Assembly: GCA_026413225.1 (NCBI GenBank) | Contig: CM048554.1 | Span: 94,343,963-94,407,962, forward strand | Direction: 5' to 3' | Source of the DNA: Otis tarda | Lineage: Eukaryota; Chordata; Aves; Otidiformes; Otididae | DNA: 64,000 bases | Shown here: positions 1 to 12,045 of the stretch, in pieces | Numbering within the stretch: the stretch's first letter is position 1 | Layout of the letters: each line of letters starts with the position of its first letter | The notes under the pieces: model-generated | What the model saw: only the letters and a program-made list of their open reading frames with translations | Databases searched by the model: none | Told to the model about the DNA's origin: nothing | Made by a program: the position numbers and the translations under genes

Positions 1-1459
1 ATGTCCTGTATATCTTTTTGTCTTTACTCTTGCAGATAAGAGCTGGACATCTGGCTTTTCCTTAGAGATTAATTTTCTATCACTAAAAGGGTTTTTTTTT
101 TTGCTGGTGAGAAGACATCTACTCAGACTTCTCAATGATACCTGACGCTATCTAAATGCAATGATGCTTTCTATCTGATCTACAGATTTTGCTCTTTTTT
201 TTTGTGATAACAGAACATGACATTTTTATAGCATTTAATGACCTGCTTTCCTGCTCTTATTCTATTTGGTTGCCTGGAAATCAATGGATTCTGATTCTGG
301 TATCCACTTCCTAAACATACAGATATGCAACTCACTACAGTGGATACATGTAGAATTTGAGATAAGCCTGCACGTTGCTAAAGTCTTTCCTCTGCCATAC
401 CAGGCTTAGTCAGGTGCAATTTCAGACATGTAAAAGCCATGTATGTAAATCTAAGCTAATAATTCTCACTTCCCTGTATAACCCACAAAAGGAAAAAGGT
501 GACTCCCAGTAGTGATTCATTTTATCTGCACGGGGTGCCTATCCTCTGGCAAGAGGAATCATCTTAGAAAAGGAATAGTTCTCATGTTAAATGCAGTGTT
601 TAAGACAGCATCACTAAGGTGGTAGTCTATAAAACCACAGAGGTCAGGAGCCCTGAAACGGAGGCTCTGAGGAAAAAATTTCAGACAGAAATAAATCAGG
701 AAAGTATTGGGAGATGGAGAAACACACTGATTTGCCTTTCTTGCTCCTCCACATAGAGGACATAGATCCACCTCTGCAGCTTTTCAGAGTGGTGACCCAA
801 CTGCAAATGTGTTCTCTCCTCATTTCAAATTACTTTACTGTGATGGTACAGTCATAGGGAAAATTAATATGAAGCCAAAGGAACATTTTCTGTAGTTCTT
901 ATTACTGATGTTAGAAAAACCTTCCCCTGAAAAAAAGCAGTGTTTTAAAAAGGAAGAGAACTAAGCTTTAACAAAGATTAAAGGACTATTTGAAAGCATA
1001 TGGAAGTTAATGAGTGTATTTCAAAGCCTCAGGTTGGCTTCTCAATCTCTCTTCCCATTCCCACGCTAACCAGATAATAAAAATGAAAATAAGTGCATTC
1101 TCTTAAAATTTGTAAATTTATAAAAAAAGGTACTTTTAAACTTTGTGAACTCTTTCACACGTGTTTCTGAAAATAAACTCACTTGCACCCTCAAATTTTG
1201 CAATCACAAGCTGCTACTAAACACTGAAAATATCAGAGCTAAGGGAGCTAATCGGCTATCAGACAGCAAAGCAGCATGTGAATAGCTAACTTACTAACAC
1301 AGTACAGCACCCTCCTGAACCAATAAAAAAATTTAGAATAAATTTACTCTGGAATCCTTTAAAAAAACCCCAACTAACTGCCAGTTATAACCTTGCCTTT
1401 CCCTTACTACCTTCTTAATTGCCTCTAATACCTCACTTGATTCTCAGCAGTTTGGCAGT

Positions 1460-1720
1460 TAAATTAGAAGGAGGTAGGTTTAGATTAGATATTAGAAAAA
1501 AATTTTTTACAATGAGAGTTGTAGAGCACTGGAACAGGTTGCCCAGAGAGATGGTGGATGCCCCATCCCTGGAAATGTTCAAGGCCAGGCTGGATGAGGC
1601 TCTGAGCAACCTGATCTAGTTGGGGATGTCCCTGCTTCTTGCAGGGGGGTTGGACTAGATGACCTTTGAAGGTCCCTTCCAACTCTAACCATTCTATGAT
1701 TCTATGATTCTATGATTCTA
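1460..1720 (+). mobile_element. CR1 LINE, 5'-truncated 3' end
   Basis: The sequence carries the conserved CR1 3' region: the coding remnant ending TGGAACAGGTTGCCCAGAG, then the 3' untranslated segment with GGTCCCTTCCAAC, and a terminal ATTCTATG repeat of about four units at 1691-1720. Translation of 1466-1617 gives the end of CR1 ORF2, with the motif WNRLPREMVDAPSLEMFKA. Such 5' truncation is usual for CR1. The 5' edge is approximate. The open frame at 1419-1619 is this element and not a host gene. Confidence 0.95.
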
Positions 1721-2455
1721 TATTTCAGATACTACTTAAGTATCTGAATTGTTGAAATTGTTTTGCTAATGCATCAGACTGCTAGGGTTGAATTGTAGAG
1801 GAACCCTATAGGGCATATGAATTATGTGCTACTTTCCCATTTATTTTTAAAGTAAAATTCTGCTTGGCCTTCAGTTATGGCTGCCTCATCATTTTAAGGT
1901 GTATGTTCTAAATACAATCTCAGGAGGGACTTGCTTTTAAGAAGCAAACACATAGTGAGCTCTACAGATCCTGTAAAAACAAGAGGAAAAATAAACCTGA
2001 TACTTTAGTCTGACAATCTGCTAAATTCTGGAGCAAAGCAGTAGAAGGAATACATATCTAATGCTTCCTTTTTTTTTTTTTTCCCCTCATATAGCTGTTT
2101 ACTTTAGGAAGCCAAGGATTCTGATGAACGCAGATTTTTAAAAAAATTATTCTCTTTCTACTACTGCTTGAAAATTCTTACTATGTTATGGCTCATAAAG
2201 AATTACAAAATCCTCAATCAATAAGCTCTAAATTCCTTTCATATTTCCCATGTGCTTTGTCTTATAGATAGCACTTCTTAATTACAAGAGAGTAGTATGT
2301 ATTTACCAATGCCAGTTAAGTGTTTTGGAATTTCAGAGCGTTCACCAAGTATTTTGTAGTAGACTGCTTATTTTAACTCCTTCAGTTGGCTAAGGTCACT
2401 AGGACATTCATTTATTTACTCAGATTCATTTGCTTGGTAATTTCTACTTTGGTGA

Positions 2456-2475
2456 TTTTTTTTTTTTTTTTTTTT
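2456..2475. repeat. Poly(T) run, 20 bases
   Basis: There is an uninterrupted T-run on the plus strand, which reads as A-run in the transcript of the host gene. No flanking retroelement is recognisable. Confidence 0.9.
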
Positions 2476-3120
2476 GACAGAGATTGCTCTTGAAGTGTTA
2501 ACTGCAAATATTTCAATTTAAAATGAAAGCTACAGCAGCTATTTTGCATTTGGCATCACAAATCATCTGGCTTTTTTTCCTTCTCCATAATGACGTAAAA
2601 TAACTCTAAGAATGCAGCATATGATGCAAAATACTGTAAATACTTTAAATTCAGTCTCTTCAAACATTTTCCAGTTTCTACTTAATAGTAATCGCTGCTA
2701 TGACTGTTTCCATCAGAGTATTTGCCTAATGGAATGTTTTTGAAAGTGAATTCTAAAGGGGAACTAACACAATGAAAGCAAATATGTTATAAAACATGAA
2801 GTATTTTCTGAAAATATTCAGCATTTGCCTATTTATTGCTCTATCTTATACTCTTAAAAATTAGCATTTAAATGTATGCAAGCTTTTAAAATATATAGCT
2901 GAGCAAAAATCCTCAGACAAAAATTAAACAGACGTTATTTAATTGAATAAGAGCATTTAATCTTATTGAAAATTCAGAATTGAGGGCAGTTTGTAGCAAT
3001 ACATTACTATCTCAGGAGTTTTAAAGAACTGAATAACATTCTTAGCACTTCATTCTCAGCCTAGATCTTTACTCAGGTTCAGATAAGAATGCAGCTACTA
3101 CAGAAATGAAATAATTTTAC

Positions 3121-3174
3121 CTCATCGCCCTTCTCTCCAGCAAGCCCAGGAAATCCACGTTCACCTTTGCTTCC
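3121..3174 (-). CDS. COL19A1: COL19A1 window exon 20 (54 bp)
   Basis: The exon encodes GSKGERGFPGLAGEKGDE, six uninterrupted Gly-X-Y triplets. The acceptor reads catag and the donor GAG|gtaaaa. It continues the collagenous domain that opens in exon 19. Human COL19A1, as I recall it, has GSKGERGYPGIPGEKGDE at this place, so only three positions differ. GERG and GEKGD are charged triplets typical of helix-stabilising stretches. It is the last recognisable exon in the window; the next one lies before position 1. Confidence 0.95.
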
Positions 3175-3999
3175 CTATGAAAACATAACATTCAAACAAA
3201 TACTTTCTCTCAGAGAACAATGAATGTCATGCTCTGTAGGGCATTTTATGACCCACATTTAATATATGCTAGCATGAAGCCCTTACAGCAGTAGTGCCTA
3301 AAACAGAAAAAAAGGCTGAAAGCTTTAAAATATGCCTCCCATAGAGGTGAAAGGAAATTAGTGCTTTTTACCTAGTAGGTAAACTAGCCAAAAGGCCTGA
3401 TGGAGACATTTTATTAATAGCAAAGAGCTTAAATGCGTGCTGAAACGGGGAAAGTACTTTAATGAAATTAGGCTCAACTATAGGAGATATCTGTATGTCA
3501 AACCATGTGGCATTTTATCGGATTACAGTGAAGCAAAATTTTGATGGACATCAGTGAAACTTCAAGTCCCAGTGAAATGATTGCACTACTCCCACAAGAA
3601 CAAGGTGCAAAGGCACAGGGCGGTCCAGCTGTTGCACACTGCAGGGAGATACGGGAAATTTTCTTCACTGTGGGATTCTTGCGTGGCTGACTCATTTAAA
3701 ATAAGCCTATAGATGGCAGTGCACTACTGAGCAGTCAAATCTGAGCTAGCTTGAATGGATGCAAGATACAGAAAAGCTATCCTGGCTTGGGACTCAACTT
3801 GGGCTATTTTGCTCACTTTCCTGAGAGGAAAGGCAATCCGATGCAGGAAGAGGGTTGAACTGTAAAAATTGTTTGAAGCTTTAGGCTGCTCAGATGCTAC
3901 AGCGGTAGGGATCAGACAAAAATGTCAAGACTGACAGATATAAACACCTGGACTTTTAACAAGCAATGAAGCAACTTAAAGTACTCTCTTCAAACTTAC
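3175..3999 (-). other. COL19A1: Intron between window exons 19 and 20
   Basis: This is 825 bp of intron. I see no further exon, repeat or RNA gene. A reading frame at 3498-3695 on the minus strand has no collagen character and looks like chance. Confidence 0.8.
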
Positions 4000-4053
4000 T
4001 TTTGGCCCTTCTCTACCAGGGATGCCTGGAGGACCTCTTATGCCAGGATCACC
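4000..4053 (-). CDS. COL19A1: COL19A1 window exon 19 (54 bp)
   Basis: The exon encodes GDPGIRGPPGIPGREGPK. The acceptor reads attcctcag and the donor AAA|gtaagt. The block GPPGIPGREGPK is identical to my memory of human COL19A1, where it is preceded by GDIGPR. It opens a new collagenous domain. In this window it directly follows exon 18 in the transcript, whereas the human protein has about 35 extra non-collagenous residues between the two (see findings). Confidence 0.95.
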
Positions 4054-5165
4054 CTGAGGAATAGACAGAAAGCAAATTGACAAACAACCATTTTTGTGAC
4101 ACGGGCAGAAGGTCTGATCTATGCAGGCCACCTCCTTCCTGCTTTTGTGACCATCCCTTCATTTCACTCCAAATCCTTCTCTTCAGTCCCTTCTCTCTTC
4201 TACACAAAATACTTGTTCAGATATCCTTCCGTGTTTCCTTCCTCATCTCACACACTCTACTAAAATAACTAACAAATTTATAGCTTCATTTTAACAGGAC
4301 TCAAATGCCTTCATTTTGGATAGTCCCAGACACACCTGAGTTCAGGTGTGAGCAGACCCTCTTCCTTTTAAGGATTAGGTAGAGACGGAGGCTACTTGTT
4401 ACTCTCACCAGCTTCAAATCTACAGTTATTTTAAAGTAAATGATTCCTGCTTTGTTGAGAGAAGCATTTTCCAGCTAAATTACAATCTTATAGAAGTGAT
4501 AACCACAAAACAGGGAGAAATTAAGAATGAAGTATAAAGAATCAATAAGAGAGAGAACTGACAAAGAGGTAGAAGAGCACGTACAGGAGAAAGAAAATGC
4601 AATTACAAACAGAAAGAATCAGGGAAAAAGCTCAAAGACAGACCTAAAATAAATAAAATTTGAGAATGAGAAAGTCAATAAACCCTAAGTACCTGTATTA
4701 ATAAAAGATATAGGATAGGATATTCTCTCTCTTGAGAAATGAAATGTGCTCTTCCTATAGAAATCCTCCTGAGTACACTTTTAATTTTGGAATATGGCAG
4801 ATCACTTCAAAGTCTATTATTTTTCAAAATAACACCTCAGAAAGTCTAGACTATTTTCCCCATTCAGTATACTGCCAACATCAATGCCACTAAGAAACAT
4901 GGAGAATGGAGTGTACTTGTAGCAAATTATACTGTGGACTGGATGTACTGAATAGGCCCTTGCTGGCTACAACCGCACATACTGTTCAAATGTTATTTTG
5001 CAAAATTCCTATAAAATACATTTCTTTATTTTTTAAAAATCTAAAAATTACTTTAGGCTAGCCAAGTAGGTCAGAATTGAACCTACTGAAACTTTCAAGT
5101 GCATATTTTGGTTTAAAAAGGATGCTTACAGTAAAAAAGGATACTTAATCTCTGAAAATTTTTAC
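4054..5165 (-). other. COL19A1: Intron between window exons 18 and 19
   Basis: This is 1112 bp of intron. I searched it on the minus strand for an exon matching the human cysteine-containing segment that should fall here and found none with a usable frame and splice pair. Candidate donors near 4408 and 4690 have no phase-0 exon attached. The rest is AT-rich with nothing recognised. Confidence 0.7.
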
Positions 5166-5207
5166 CTTCAGTATAGCACCCATGTCTCCCACAAGGGGCA
5201 GTGCAAT
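5166..5207 (-). CDS. COL19A1: COL19A1 window exon 18, non-collagenous segment (42 bp)
   Basis: The exon encodes IALPLVGDMGAILK, 14 residues and largely hydrophobic. The acceptor reads catttcag and the donor AAG|gtaaaa. Human COL19A1 has IALPLLGDIGALLK after the same GDP triplet, as I recall, so this is a diagnostic match. The segment breaks the triple helix and likely gives a flexible or interacting site between collagenous domains; that role is inference. It is the only exon here whose first residue is not Gly or Ser. Confidence 0.93.
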
Positions 5208-8200
5208 CTGAAATGAAAAAGGCAGCTACAGTTAATGTTTTACATAACACTACCAATCCTGACAGGTTCTAATTGCTTCTAAAGTTTATATTGTTACACA
5301 CATAGCTGATTACATATAAAGTTGAAGATATTTTTTAATGAAAACTCAAAAGAAAAATCAGAGTTTCAAATATAGTTTTAAAGTGTTAAGTATCACTGTC
5401 TATCCAATGTAACAATGTAATTCTTCATTATAATGTCAATCAACTTAAACCATGACAACAGCATAACTGCAGAACACAGTAAATTTCACGTTAAAATAAT
5501 AATAATATATTGTTGTTTTTGTAGCATGCTAGCAACAACTTACTGCTATTGGAAATTCTCACAGACTATTCTCACCTGATTATCTTCAATTATTTTCCTT
5601 CTGCTTTCTCCTAGGCTTTGGCTCTGCTGTGAACTGCAGCATCAGTTGTGGAGATGCCAAAGGTCACATCAATAAACTAGCTCAGATACTGGAAATACTC
5701 CAGCTACAGGAACATATATAGTATTTTATCCTGCCTTTAAATGTTAAGAACTAGTGCAAAACTCTGTTGTGCCACTGCTAAATTGCTACGAATACTAAAG
5801 CTAACCTATTTAAAGCTCAATCAGTAGGTTTACTGCAATAAATCTCAGATTTCCCACTGCTGCCATTAAACTAATATTTAAAGACTCTCTGTAAAAACTT
5901 ATTGAACTGGTTATCATCAGCTTCAATCACAAAGAGACTCTTCAGTTACCAATGCTGATTTCTTCTTGCAATCGCTAAAGCAAAAATAGCCCCGGGCATA
6001 CTATAACATTAGATACATTCAAAATTTGTTACTATTTTTGTTCAGTCTGTTTCAACCATTTCCATCTTTAAGAAGAAACATAAAATGTGAGCACTTTTGT
6101 AGCATATTAGAAAAACTGTCAGTCAGTAGCAATGAGTGTCAAATACCAGCTCAAGAGAAGCACTGCTGAACGTACTTAACTAAGTGTAATCAGGAGTACA
6201 TCATTTACAACGTAGCCTCACCACCTTTGAAAGCACACTGGAAGTTTTCTAGGCTGAGACATGGCCACCTGACACAACTTAAGGACATATCTGCATAAGG
6301 TCTGAAGTCCATCCTCTGCACAAAGGTAAACGGTACATAGGCAGTGTCACCTGCTCTTAAAAACCTGTAACAAGCCTTAAAATTAACTCCCACATCCCTG
6401 CATGGACTGGCTTTTCATCCTTCTCCTGCCTATTTTTCAGATAGGCAGGCTATTACCATGTCACCTCTTGGTCCTTCTGCTGAACTACACAAGTGTAATT
6501 TCCCCAGCCTCTCCTCCTTTCTGATGATCTTATTTTAGTGGCAATATTTTATTGCCAAACCCTCAGTGAGAAAGGGTCCTAACACCCAGTTGCAAGGGCA
6601 CACGAGGTAGGAGAGCAAGCCTACTGCATTTGTGCCATGCAGTTTGTCTGCTCTGTACCTACAGCAAGCTCAGCCTAACTGCACGTGTACTGTAGAGTCA
6701 CAGCTGTGTGCACTAAACGCTGAATAAGTGTACGATATATGCTGGGCTTTTGAAAATGTTAAAATGCCCTTAATTCTCCGGACTTACTCCTGCTTCTTCC
6801 TTTAAAAATGTTTTCTCCAAAGATAAGAGTATTTCAAGAAAGCAAAAGACAATAATTCTCCTGTTAGTAAGCTTTACCACTCAGACTTGTCTGTTTAACA
6901 GTGGCATTAGATTTGTTACTTAGGTTTAGTTTACAGTGCACTGTGCCTTCCAGACCTATTCTACTTATGGATTTTGTTTTTTCTTATTAAGCACTTTACG
7001 CTCATCTGTCTTGAGTTTAATTTTGTTGACTTCAGACTGTCTCTGAATTTTAAGTTTTTATTGTATCTTCAAAAAGCCAGCAATCTTTCCCAGTCCAATT
7101 GCAGAGTTTATATCTACTTATCCTAATCAAATTAAATCACTGACAAGAACTGGGCATGGGAGAGACCTCTCTTTTCAAGTTTGATAATAATCTGCCGATA
7201 GACATTCATATCCGTATTTTTTGATAAGCATTAACTATATGGCAATTACTTCAAGAGCATTTTTTGTGTGCTTATAAAAACATCATGAGGACAGTCTCAA
7301 AGTTTTATTAAAGCCAAAATATATAATATGACTGTTTCCCTGCCTTTTCCAATAAAGTTAATCTTCCAAAGCTGGAAATCTGATTTATTCCATGACTGGT
7401 TCTTAACAGTATTATGCCATCTTGTGTTTCTACTTTATCATTCATATCACTTGTACTTAGAATTAATTTTTTAAAAAAATATTTCGTATGTTTCTTGGAA
7501 CGAAACTTTTTTCAACGGACCTATTATACTCTGATTCCTCTACTGTTCATCTTTTATGAAGATGTTTTCTGTTAGCAGCTCTCCCTTTCTCAAAAGCCTC
7601 ACCTTTCTCAAAGTACTCAAAGGTAACTGCTAAACATTCAGAGACTGTTCTGGTTCATTCTTTGGGTCAATTATACCAAACCTTCATATTGTATCTAAAA
7701 CCTCTTTAACTCATTCTTTTTTTTCTATTAAATTAATTAAAATAAATTCTATGCAATTTTTTTTTTTTCTGGTGGACAGTGAAAATCTACAGAATTATTC
7801 AGCTTTCTCTGCACAATCTATAATTTGATCTCCTTGATTATTAAATAATAGACTTTACTAGTATTTTTAAAAATTGTATTCACAGTGTCTTTTTCTTGTT
7901 TTTATATCCATTCCTAACTGAACTTCACTTTGTATCTCAGTCTTTCTGACTCTCAGACTTGCGTTCTACCTTCATACTCAATGCCAGTGATAGACCTGAT
8001 TTTACATAACGATTTTAGGCCTTTGAGGGCTGCTGATACTCATGTCTCATAAAGCCATGGACCAGTTTGCTAATGGAGGAACCAAGGAACCAACTGATCA
8101 GAATCACCATCCTGGCCCCTGATAATCAACAGTGCATACGTGCTAGCTGGTTCCTAGGCTCCTCTCTGGAGAAAGCTGACTATTCTCTCTGAGATGAAAT

Positions 8201-9776
8201 CTCTGTGCTATTGTGGGGCTAGTTTATCCCTTGATATGCTCCTTGCTGTCAGTCCTCAGGCTCACTTGTGGACTGCCATGCACCTATATCATCAAAGGTT
8301 TCATTGAAAGCATGATATATTTTACTGCCTAATGGATTTCTGCAGTGGCTCTGGAGCATTCCTAATCTTTCTAAGCTTTTCATAGGCTACCAGCAGCCTG
8401 CAGACTAGATAGGGAAAGCCTGCCTTAGATTTGCATTGCTGGACGCTTTAAGATGGTCCTCAGTCATAAGACACAATGCAAGTCTCTGCATCTGAGGTGT
8501 CTGTACAAAGAATTGCTAGTTTAAGAGATGAACAGATTGAGACCACTGAGATACTCTGCTCACTCAGAGAAAAGGTCAAATGCCTTGGCAAGGAACAAAG
8601 ATTTTGCTCAAGGACATAACACAGTTCAAATGTTAGGTTTTGTAATTTTTATTTCCTTTGTTTTAATATGTCTTAAATAAACATTACTATCACTATCACT
8701 ATATCTCACTGTTGTTTTTAAAACCGTGCCTTTGACTAAAATCTCTTGGGAAATATCAAATCCTATTAAACCAGGATCATGAGTGAGTTTAACAATCTTC
8801 TTTTTTTTTTTTTTTTTTTTTAAGCTCTGGTTTTGGTTTGTTTCTTCAAACTATCCACAGATTTTTATTGATGGAATTTTTGTTATGGAATACTTTCTAA
8901 CAACCACCCAGGGAATTCAGAAAGCTTCATTTGATGTCATGAAAGCTTCTGTAAGCATTTGTTTCTAAAGAGAGATTTGCTTCTTTAAAGTTCTGAGGTA
9001 GTTGTTGGGACTCCAGACAGAAGGAGGAATAACAACTGAAGTTCTGCCATTCGGCAAATTTTGCAGATATGCACATGGGGCTCTCCTGACTCCCATGTAG
9101 AATACTCAGTTATCTTTAAGGGTACATTCTGGTCTGCAGCATGTGCAGGCTTTTACAAGCTTGCAGTGCTGGACTTCACAAAATCTGTAAAGCTTTAGCA
9201 TTGCTAAATACAAATCTTTGTTGTAATACCCAAGAGGAGAGGATAACTCCTAAAGTGTGTTGAAGGATCAGAATTTATGTAGTGTTTTTATTTTCAAACC
9301 CAGCCACTTAACTTTTCGTTAGTGCTGTAGGGAATTTATTGCATTAGAGACTAACTACTCTCAGAATTTCATTTAAAAATATTGTCTTCTTTTTGTGGCA
9401 TAGCAAAATTAGCTTTGGAATCCCCAAACTTTTTCCTCAATCTTTTAGCAGGAATAATCAAAGTTTAGTCCTGAAAATTTTTATTATACAGTACTGCTTC
9501 TGAGACTGAGTAGCACTATGCCAAGTTACAGCCTCACAGAAACTCTAGTATAGACACTGTAATGCTTGAAAATAAGGTATTTTTCCTGTACACGCTAATA
9601 TAAGTTTAATTTATACTGCAATATAATCAAGTAAAAAGGAAAGCATATAATAATTGAAAAATCAAATTAATGTAATCAATTGGACTTCTAGGCTTTCTAG
9701 GTTCTTCTTTATAATCATCTTTAAATTTAAAATACTTGCATCAAAGCAAATACACAAGCTTTCTACATATACATAC
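5208..9776 (-). other. COL19A1: Intron between window exons 17 and 18
   Basis: This is 4.6 kb of AT-rich intron. It holds a 21-base T-run at 8801-8821 and a short TATCAC repeat around 8683-8705. No collagen-like exon, recognised transposon or RNA gene was seen. Open frames at 6205-6393 and 8783-8968 look like chance. Confidence 0.75.
8801..8821. repeat. Poly(T) run, 21 bases
   Basis: There is a pure T-run on the plus strand. It could be the remains of a retroposon tail on the minus strand, but no element body is recognisable beside it. Confidence 0.9.
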
Positions 9777-9830
9777 AGGATCACCTGGAGGGCCTGGTAG
9801 TCCTGGCTTTCCATCTCTTCCTGGAGTGCC
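9777..9830 (-). CDS. COL19A1: COL19A1 window exon 17 (54 bp)
   Basis: The exon encodes GTPGRDGKPGLPGPPGDP, six perfect triplets. The acceptor reads gtttctag and the donor CCT|gtatgt. GRDGKPGLPGPPGDP is identical to the human sequence as I recall it (human starts GVP). It ends the collagenous domain; exon 18 then interrupts the helix. The intron to exon 16 is only 88 bp. Confidence 0.96.
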
Positions 9831-9918
9831 CTAGAAACAAACGTAAAATTTGGTAGCCTTAAATCATTGACAAGGGACACATTACTTTTTGTTGTATATA
9901 TAGAGAACTGTCACTTAC

Positions 9919-9972
9919 ATTAATACCAGGGGTCCCTGGAGTTCCTGGCAATCCTGGGGGTCCCCTGGGGCC
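9919..9972 (-). CDS. COL19A1: COL19A1 window exon 16 (54 bp)
   Basis: The exon encodes GPRGPPGLPGTPGTPGIN. The acceptor reads catttag and the donor AAT|gtaagt. Human has GPRGLPGLPGTPGTPGND by memory, so it differs at three residues. The high content of Pro in the Y position suggests a thermally stable stretch of helix. Confidence 0.96.
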
Positions 9973-10088
9973 CTAAATGTGGGAAAGGTAATTTAAAGTT
10001 TAAGAATACTTTCTTTTACTGTAAACGTCATTAAAATAAATTAATGTTTTTTTTTTTTTTTATATTAAAGAGAAATCTTATATCCTAC

Positions 10089-10124
10089 CTGCACACCTGC
10101 TGATCCAGTTGGACCTATAGGACC
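10089..10124 (-). CDS. COL19A1: COL19A1 window exon 15 (36 bp)
   Basis: The exon encodes GPIGPTGSAGVQ, four triplets. The acceptor reads cttgcag and the donor CAG|gtagga. It aligns in length and position with human GAQGPAGEPGIQ but is one of the less conserved exons. The intron to exon 16 is 116 bp. Confidence 0.93.
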
Positions 10125-11431
10125 CTGCAAGAAAACTCTGAATAATCAGTAGCTACACTTTTTGGGATAAATGAAATGAACTTCATAAAGAAATACTGAA
10201 TGTAGGATATCGGTGCAGTTCACATTGCAAGAAATACCTGCTCTATAGTTTGTCATTAAGTCCAAATCTAATTTTGCAAAAATAAGAGAATTCAAGAATT
10301 TGCTGAGGCCCATTTTTAAGGGCAAGTAATGCCAAAGAACAATTATCTGTGGTCAAACTTGCTATTTAGCTAGAAGATTCATAAGTAAAGTTGATATTCA
10401 GTTGAATAAAAACAAATCAGATTATTTAAATATAAATAGGTCACTTTTAGAATTCAGATTTGAAAATATTTTAACCAAACAAATTATTTTTAAGGATTAT
10501 TATTTTACATTAAGGTCTAAATGTGAATCTCTAGTAATCTTTCTGAAACATTTTCTCTCTATATCTGAGTGCTGTCAATAAACTTAAATTTATCAGCCTA
10601 CTCTATCAGTCTGGACTGAAGAGAGAGATTGTCCTATTCACCACAGTAGAGTTCATGTAATAACACGTAGCATCTACACAATCAGTACCCTCAATTTTTT
10701 AACTGAACACTCTGAAGACACTGCAGATGGATTTCTTTACAAGCAACAGAAAGAAAGAAAACTGAGAAATAAGCTGAATAACTGAAACAGTTATTGCTAT
10801 ACAACAACTATTTAGTATGAATGCTCTAGAGAGACTGCATCAACTTGCTTCATGCTTGGATTTAAACTGCACAGAGATGCATAAGGAAAGTTGTCCAAAA
10901 TCAGAACTTCACTATTTTCTGGCATAGTACCTGGCACTGTAAGATTCTCATTTAGAAGCAGCAGACCTAAGTTTGTAATTAGCAGTCACCACAAATGCAA
11001 AAGCTAGGAGCTGATGCAGAGCCTTCTACATCTCTTTTATGTGTCTTTGCCTTTTCCTGTACCAGTTTCAAAATGCCATTATCTACCATGTTGAATGTGC
11101 CTCGTCTCTTGTACCATTACTCAGGCTGGATTTTGCTGAAACTACAAACAATTATTGCTTAGAAACAGACCCAGCCTGAAGATGTCTCAATGCCATTACT
11201 GGGAAGCTCATCTGTAAAGTAGCCATTGACTCTTTCAGTTCTCCAGGCTCACAATTCTCACTTAGCACTAGATCTTTGTGGGTCTGGATAAAGGGAAAAG
11301 ATGCTGAGCTGGGAGTCAAGTCAGAAGTGAGTTCATGGTGTGGCTTTTTACTGGTTTTTTTTTGTTTACTTGTTGCAGTTTCTCAGTGATGTACAGCGAG
11401 AAGCCCAAATTCTGAGAGCTGGTATACTTAC
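10125..11431 (-). other. COL19A1: Intron between window exons 14 and 15
   Basis: This is 1307 bp of intron, AT-rich, with no exon, repeat family or RNA gene recognised. Confidence 0.8.
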
Positions 11432-11509
11432 TGGTGATCCCTGAATGCCTATTCCAGGGGGCCCCATCTCCCCAGGTGCTCCTTGTACACCAGGTAGTCC
11501 TCTTTCTCC
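11432..11509 (-). CDS. COL19A1: COL19A1 window exon 14 (78 bp)
   Basis: The exon encodes 26 residues, beginning GERGLPGVQGAPGEMGPP and ending GIGIQGSP. The acceptor reads cttctcag and the donor CCA|gtaagt. GI-GIQ is a one-residue deletion in the triplet pattern (Gly-X-Gly). By memory the human chain has the same imperfection, GIGIP, at the same place, so it is a conserved kink and not a sequencing error. 78 bp is not a multiple of 9 because of this shortened triplet. The intron to exon 13 is 118 bp. Confidence 0.95.
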
Positions 11510-11627
11510 CTGAGAAGGGTACAAGGCTTTCAGTCACATGTCTGAAAATAGCCTATTATCCTGTTTTGATAAATTATTATTAAAAACTATTATCCTTTAA
11601 TAAACAGAAATGGTATTTTTTTTATAC

Positions 11628-11672
11628 CTTTGGTCCCCGTGGACCTGGGTTTCCAGGAATACCAGTGGGACC
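11628..11672 (-). CDS. COL19A1: COL19A1 window exon 13 (45 bp)
   Basis: The exon encodes GPTGIPGNPGPRGPK, five perfect triplets. The acceptor reads tttttag and follows a very T-rich tract in the transcript (A-rich on the plus strand at 11675-11717). The donor is AAG|gtataa. The human counterpart by memory is GLDGNPGAPGPRGPK, sharing the C-terminal GPRGPK. Confidence 0.95.
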
Positions 11673-12045
11673 CTAAAAAAAAGCAAAAACAAAAACAACC
11701 AACAAACAAAAAAAAAACCCTCAGAAAAAAAATATTGAAATCAAAGCAACTAGCTGAATTTCATTGCCAAAATTAGTCAGTCTTTATAAATAAACTATGA
11801 CAGATTTACATATGTCTTCTTTTTAATAGCACTGTCACTATGATTATTTGTGAGCATCACATTAACAATATAGATTTCTAGATTGCATTTTAATGTACTT
11901 ACAATACCACTATAACATATATTTGAATTTTGAAATTACATCTGAAAAAGTACTTCTGATTTCTTTCATTGCACATTTACAGATCTTTAACAGTTTTCCC
12001 AACAAGAAATAAAGTTATAAAAGCCTTTACATATTATAGACTTAC
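11673..12045 (-). other. COL19A1: Intron between window exons 12 and 13
   Basis: This 373-bp intron carries an A-rich low-complexity tract on the plus strand at 11675-11717. In the transcript this reads as the polypyrimidine tract of exon 13. Nothing else is recognised. Confidence 0.85.

Larger units (their letters stand above)
1..3120 (-). other. COL19A1: COL19A1 intron downstream of window exon 20 (partial)
   Basis: At least 3.1 kb of intron follows exon 20 in the transcript. I see no Gly-X-Y exon on the minus strand here. It contains a CR1 3' fragment at 1460-1720, a 20-base T-run at 2456-2475 and otherwise AT-rich sequence with nothing recognisable. Confidence 0.75.

Noticed and set aside
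4060..4140. Minus-strand peptide with FCPC, superficially like the human FCGNC segment, just upstream of exon 19
   Set aside because: It overlaps the acceptor region of exon 19, has no usable donor or acceptor pair of its own, and shares only the cysteine spacing by chance.
4400..4445. Donor-like gtgagag at about 4408 as a possible extra exon before exon 19
   Set aside because: The available upstream AG sites give lengths not divisible by three and the translation contains no matching residues.
11316..11537. Minus-strand 73-codon open frame
   Set aside because: It overlaps window exon 14 in another frame and runs through both splice sites; the Gly-X-Y frame with the splice pair explains the sequence.
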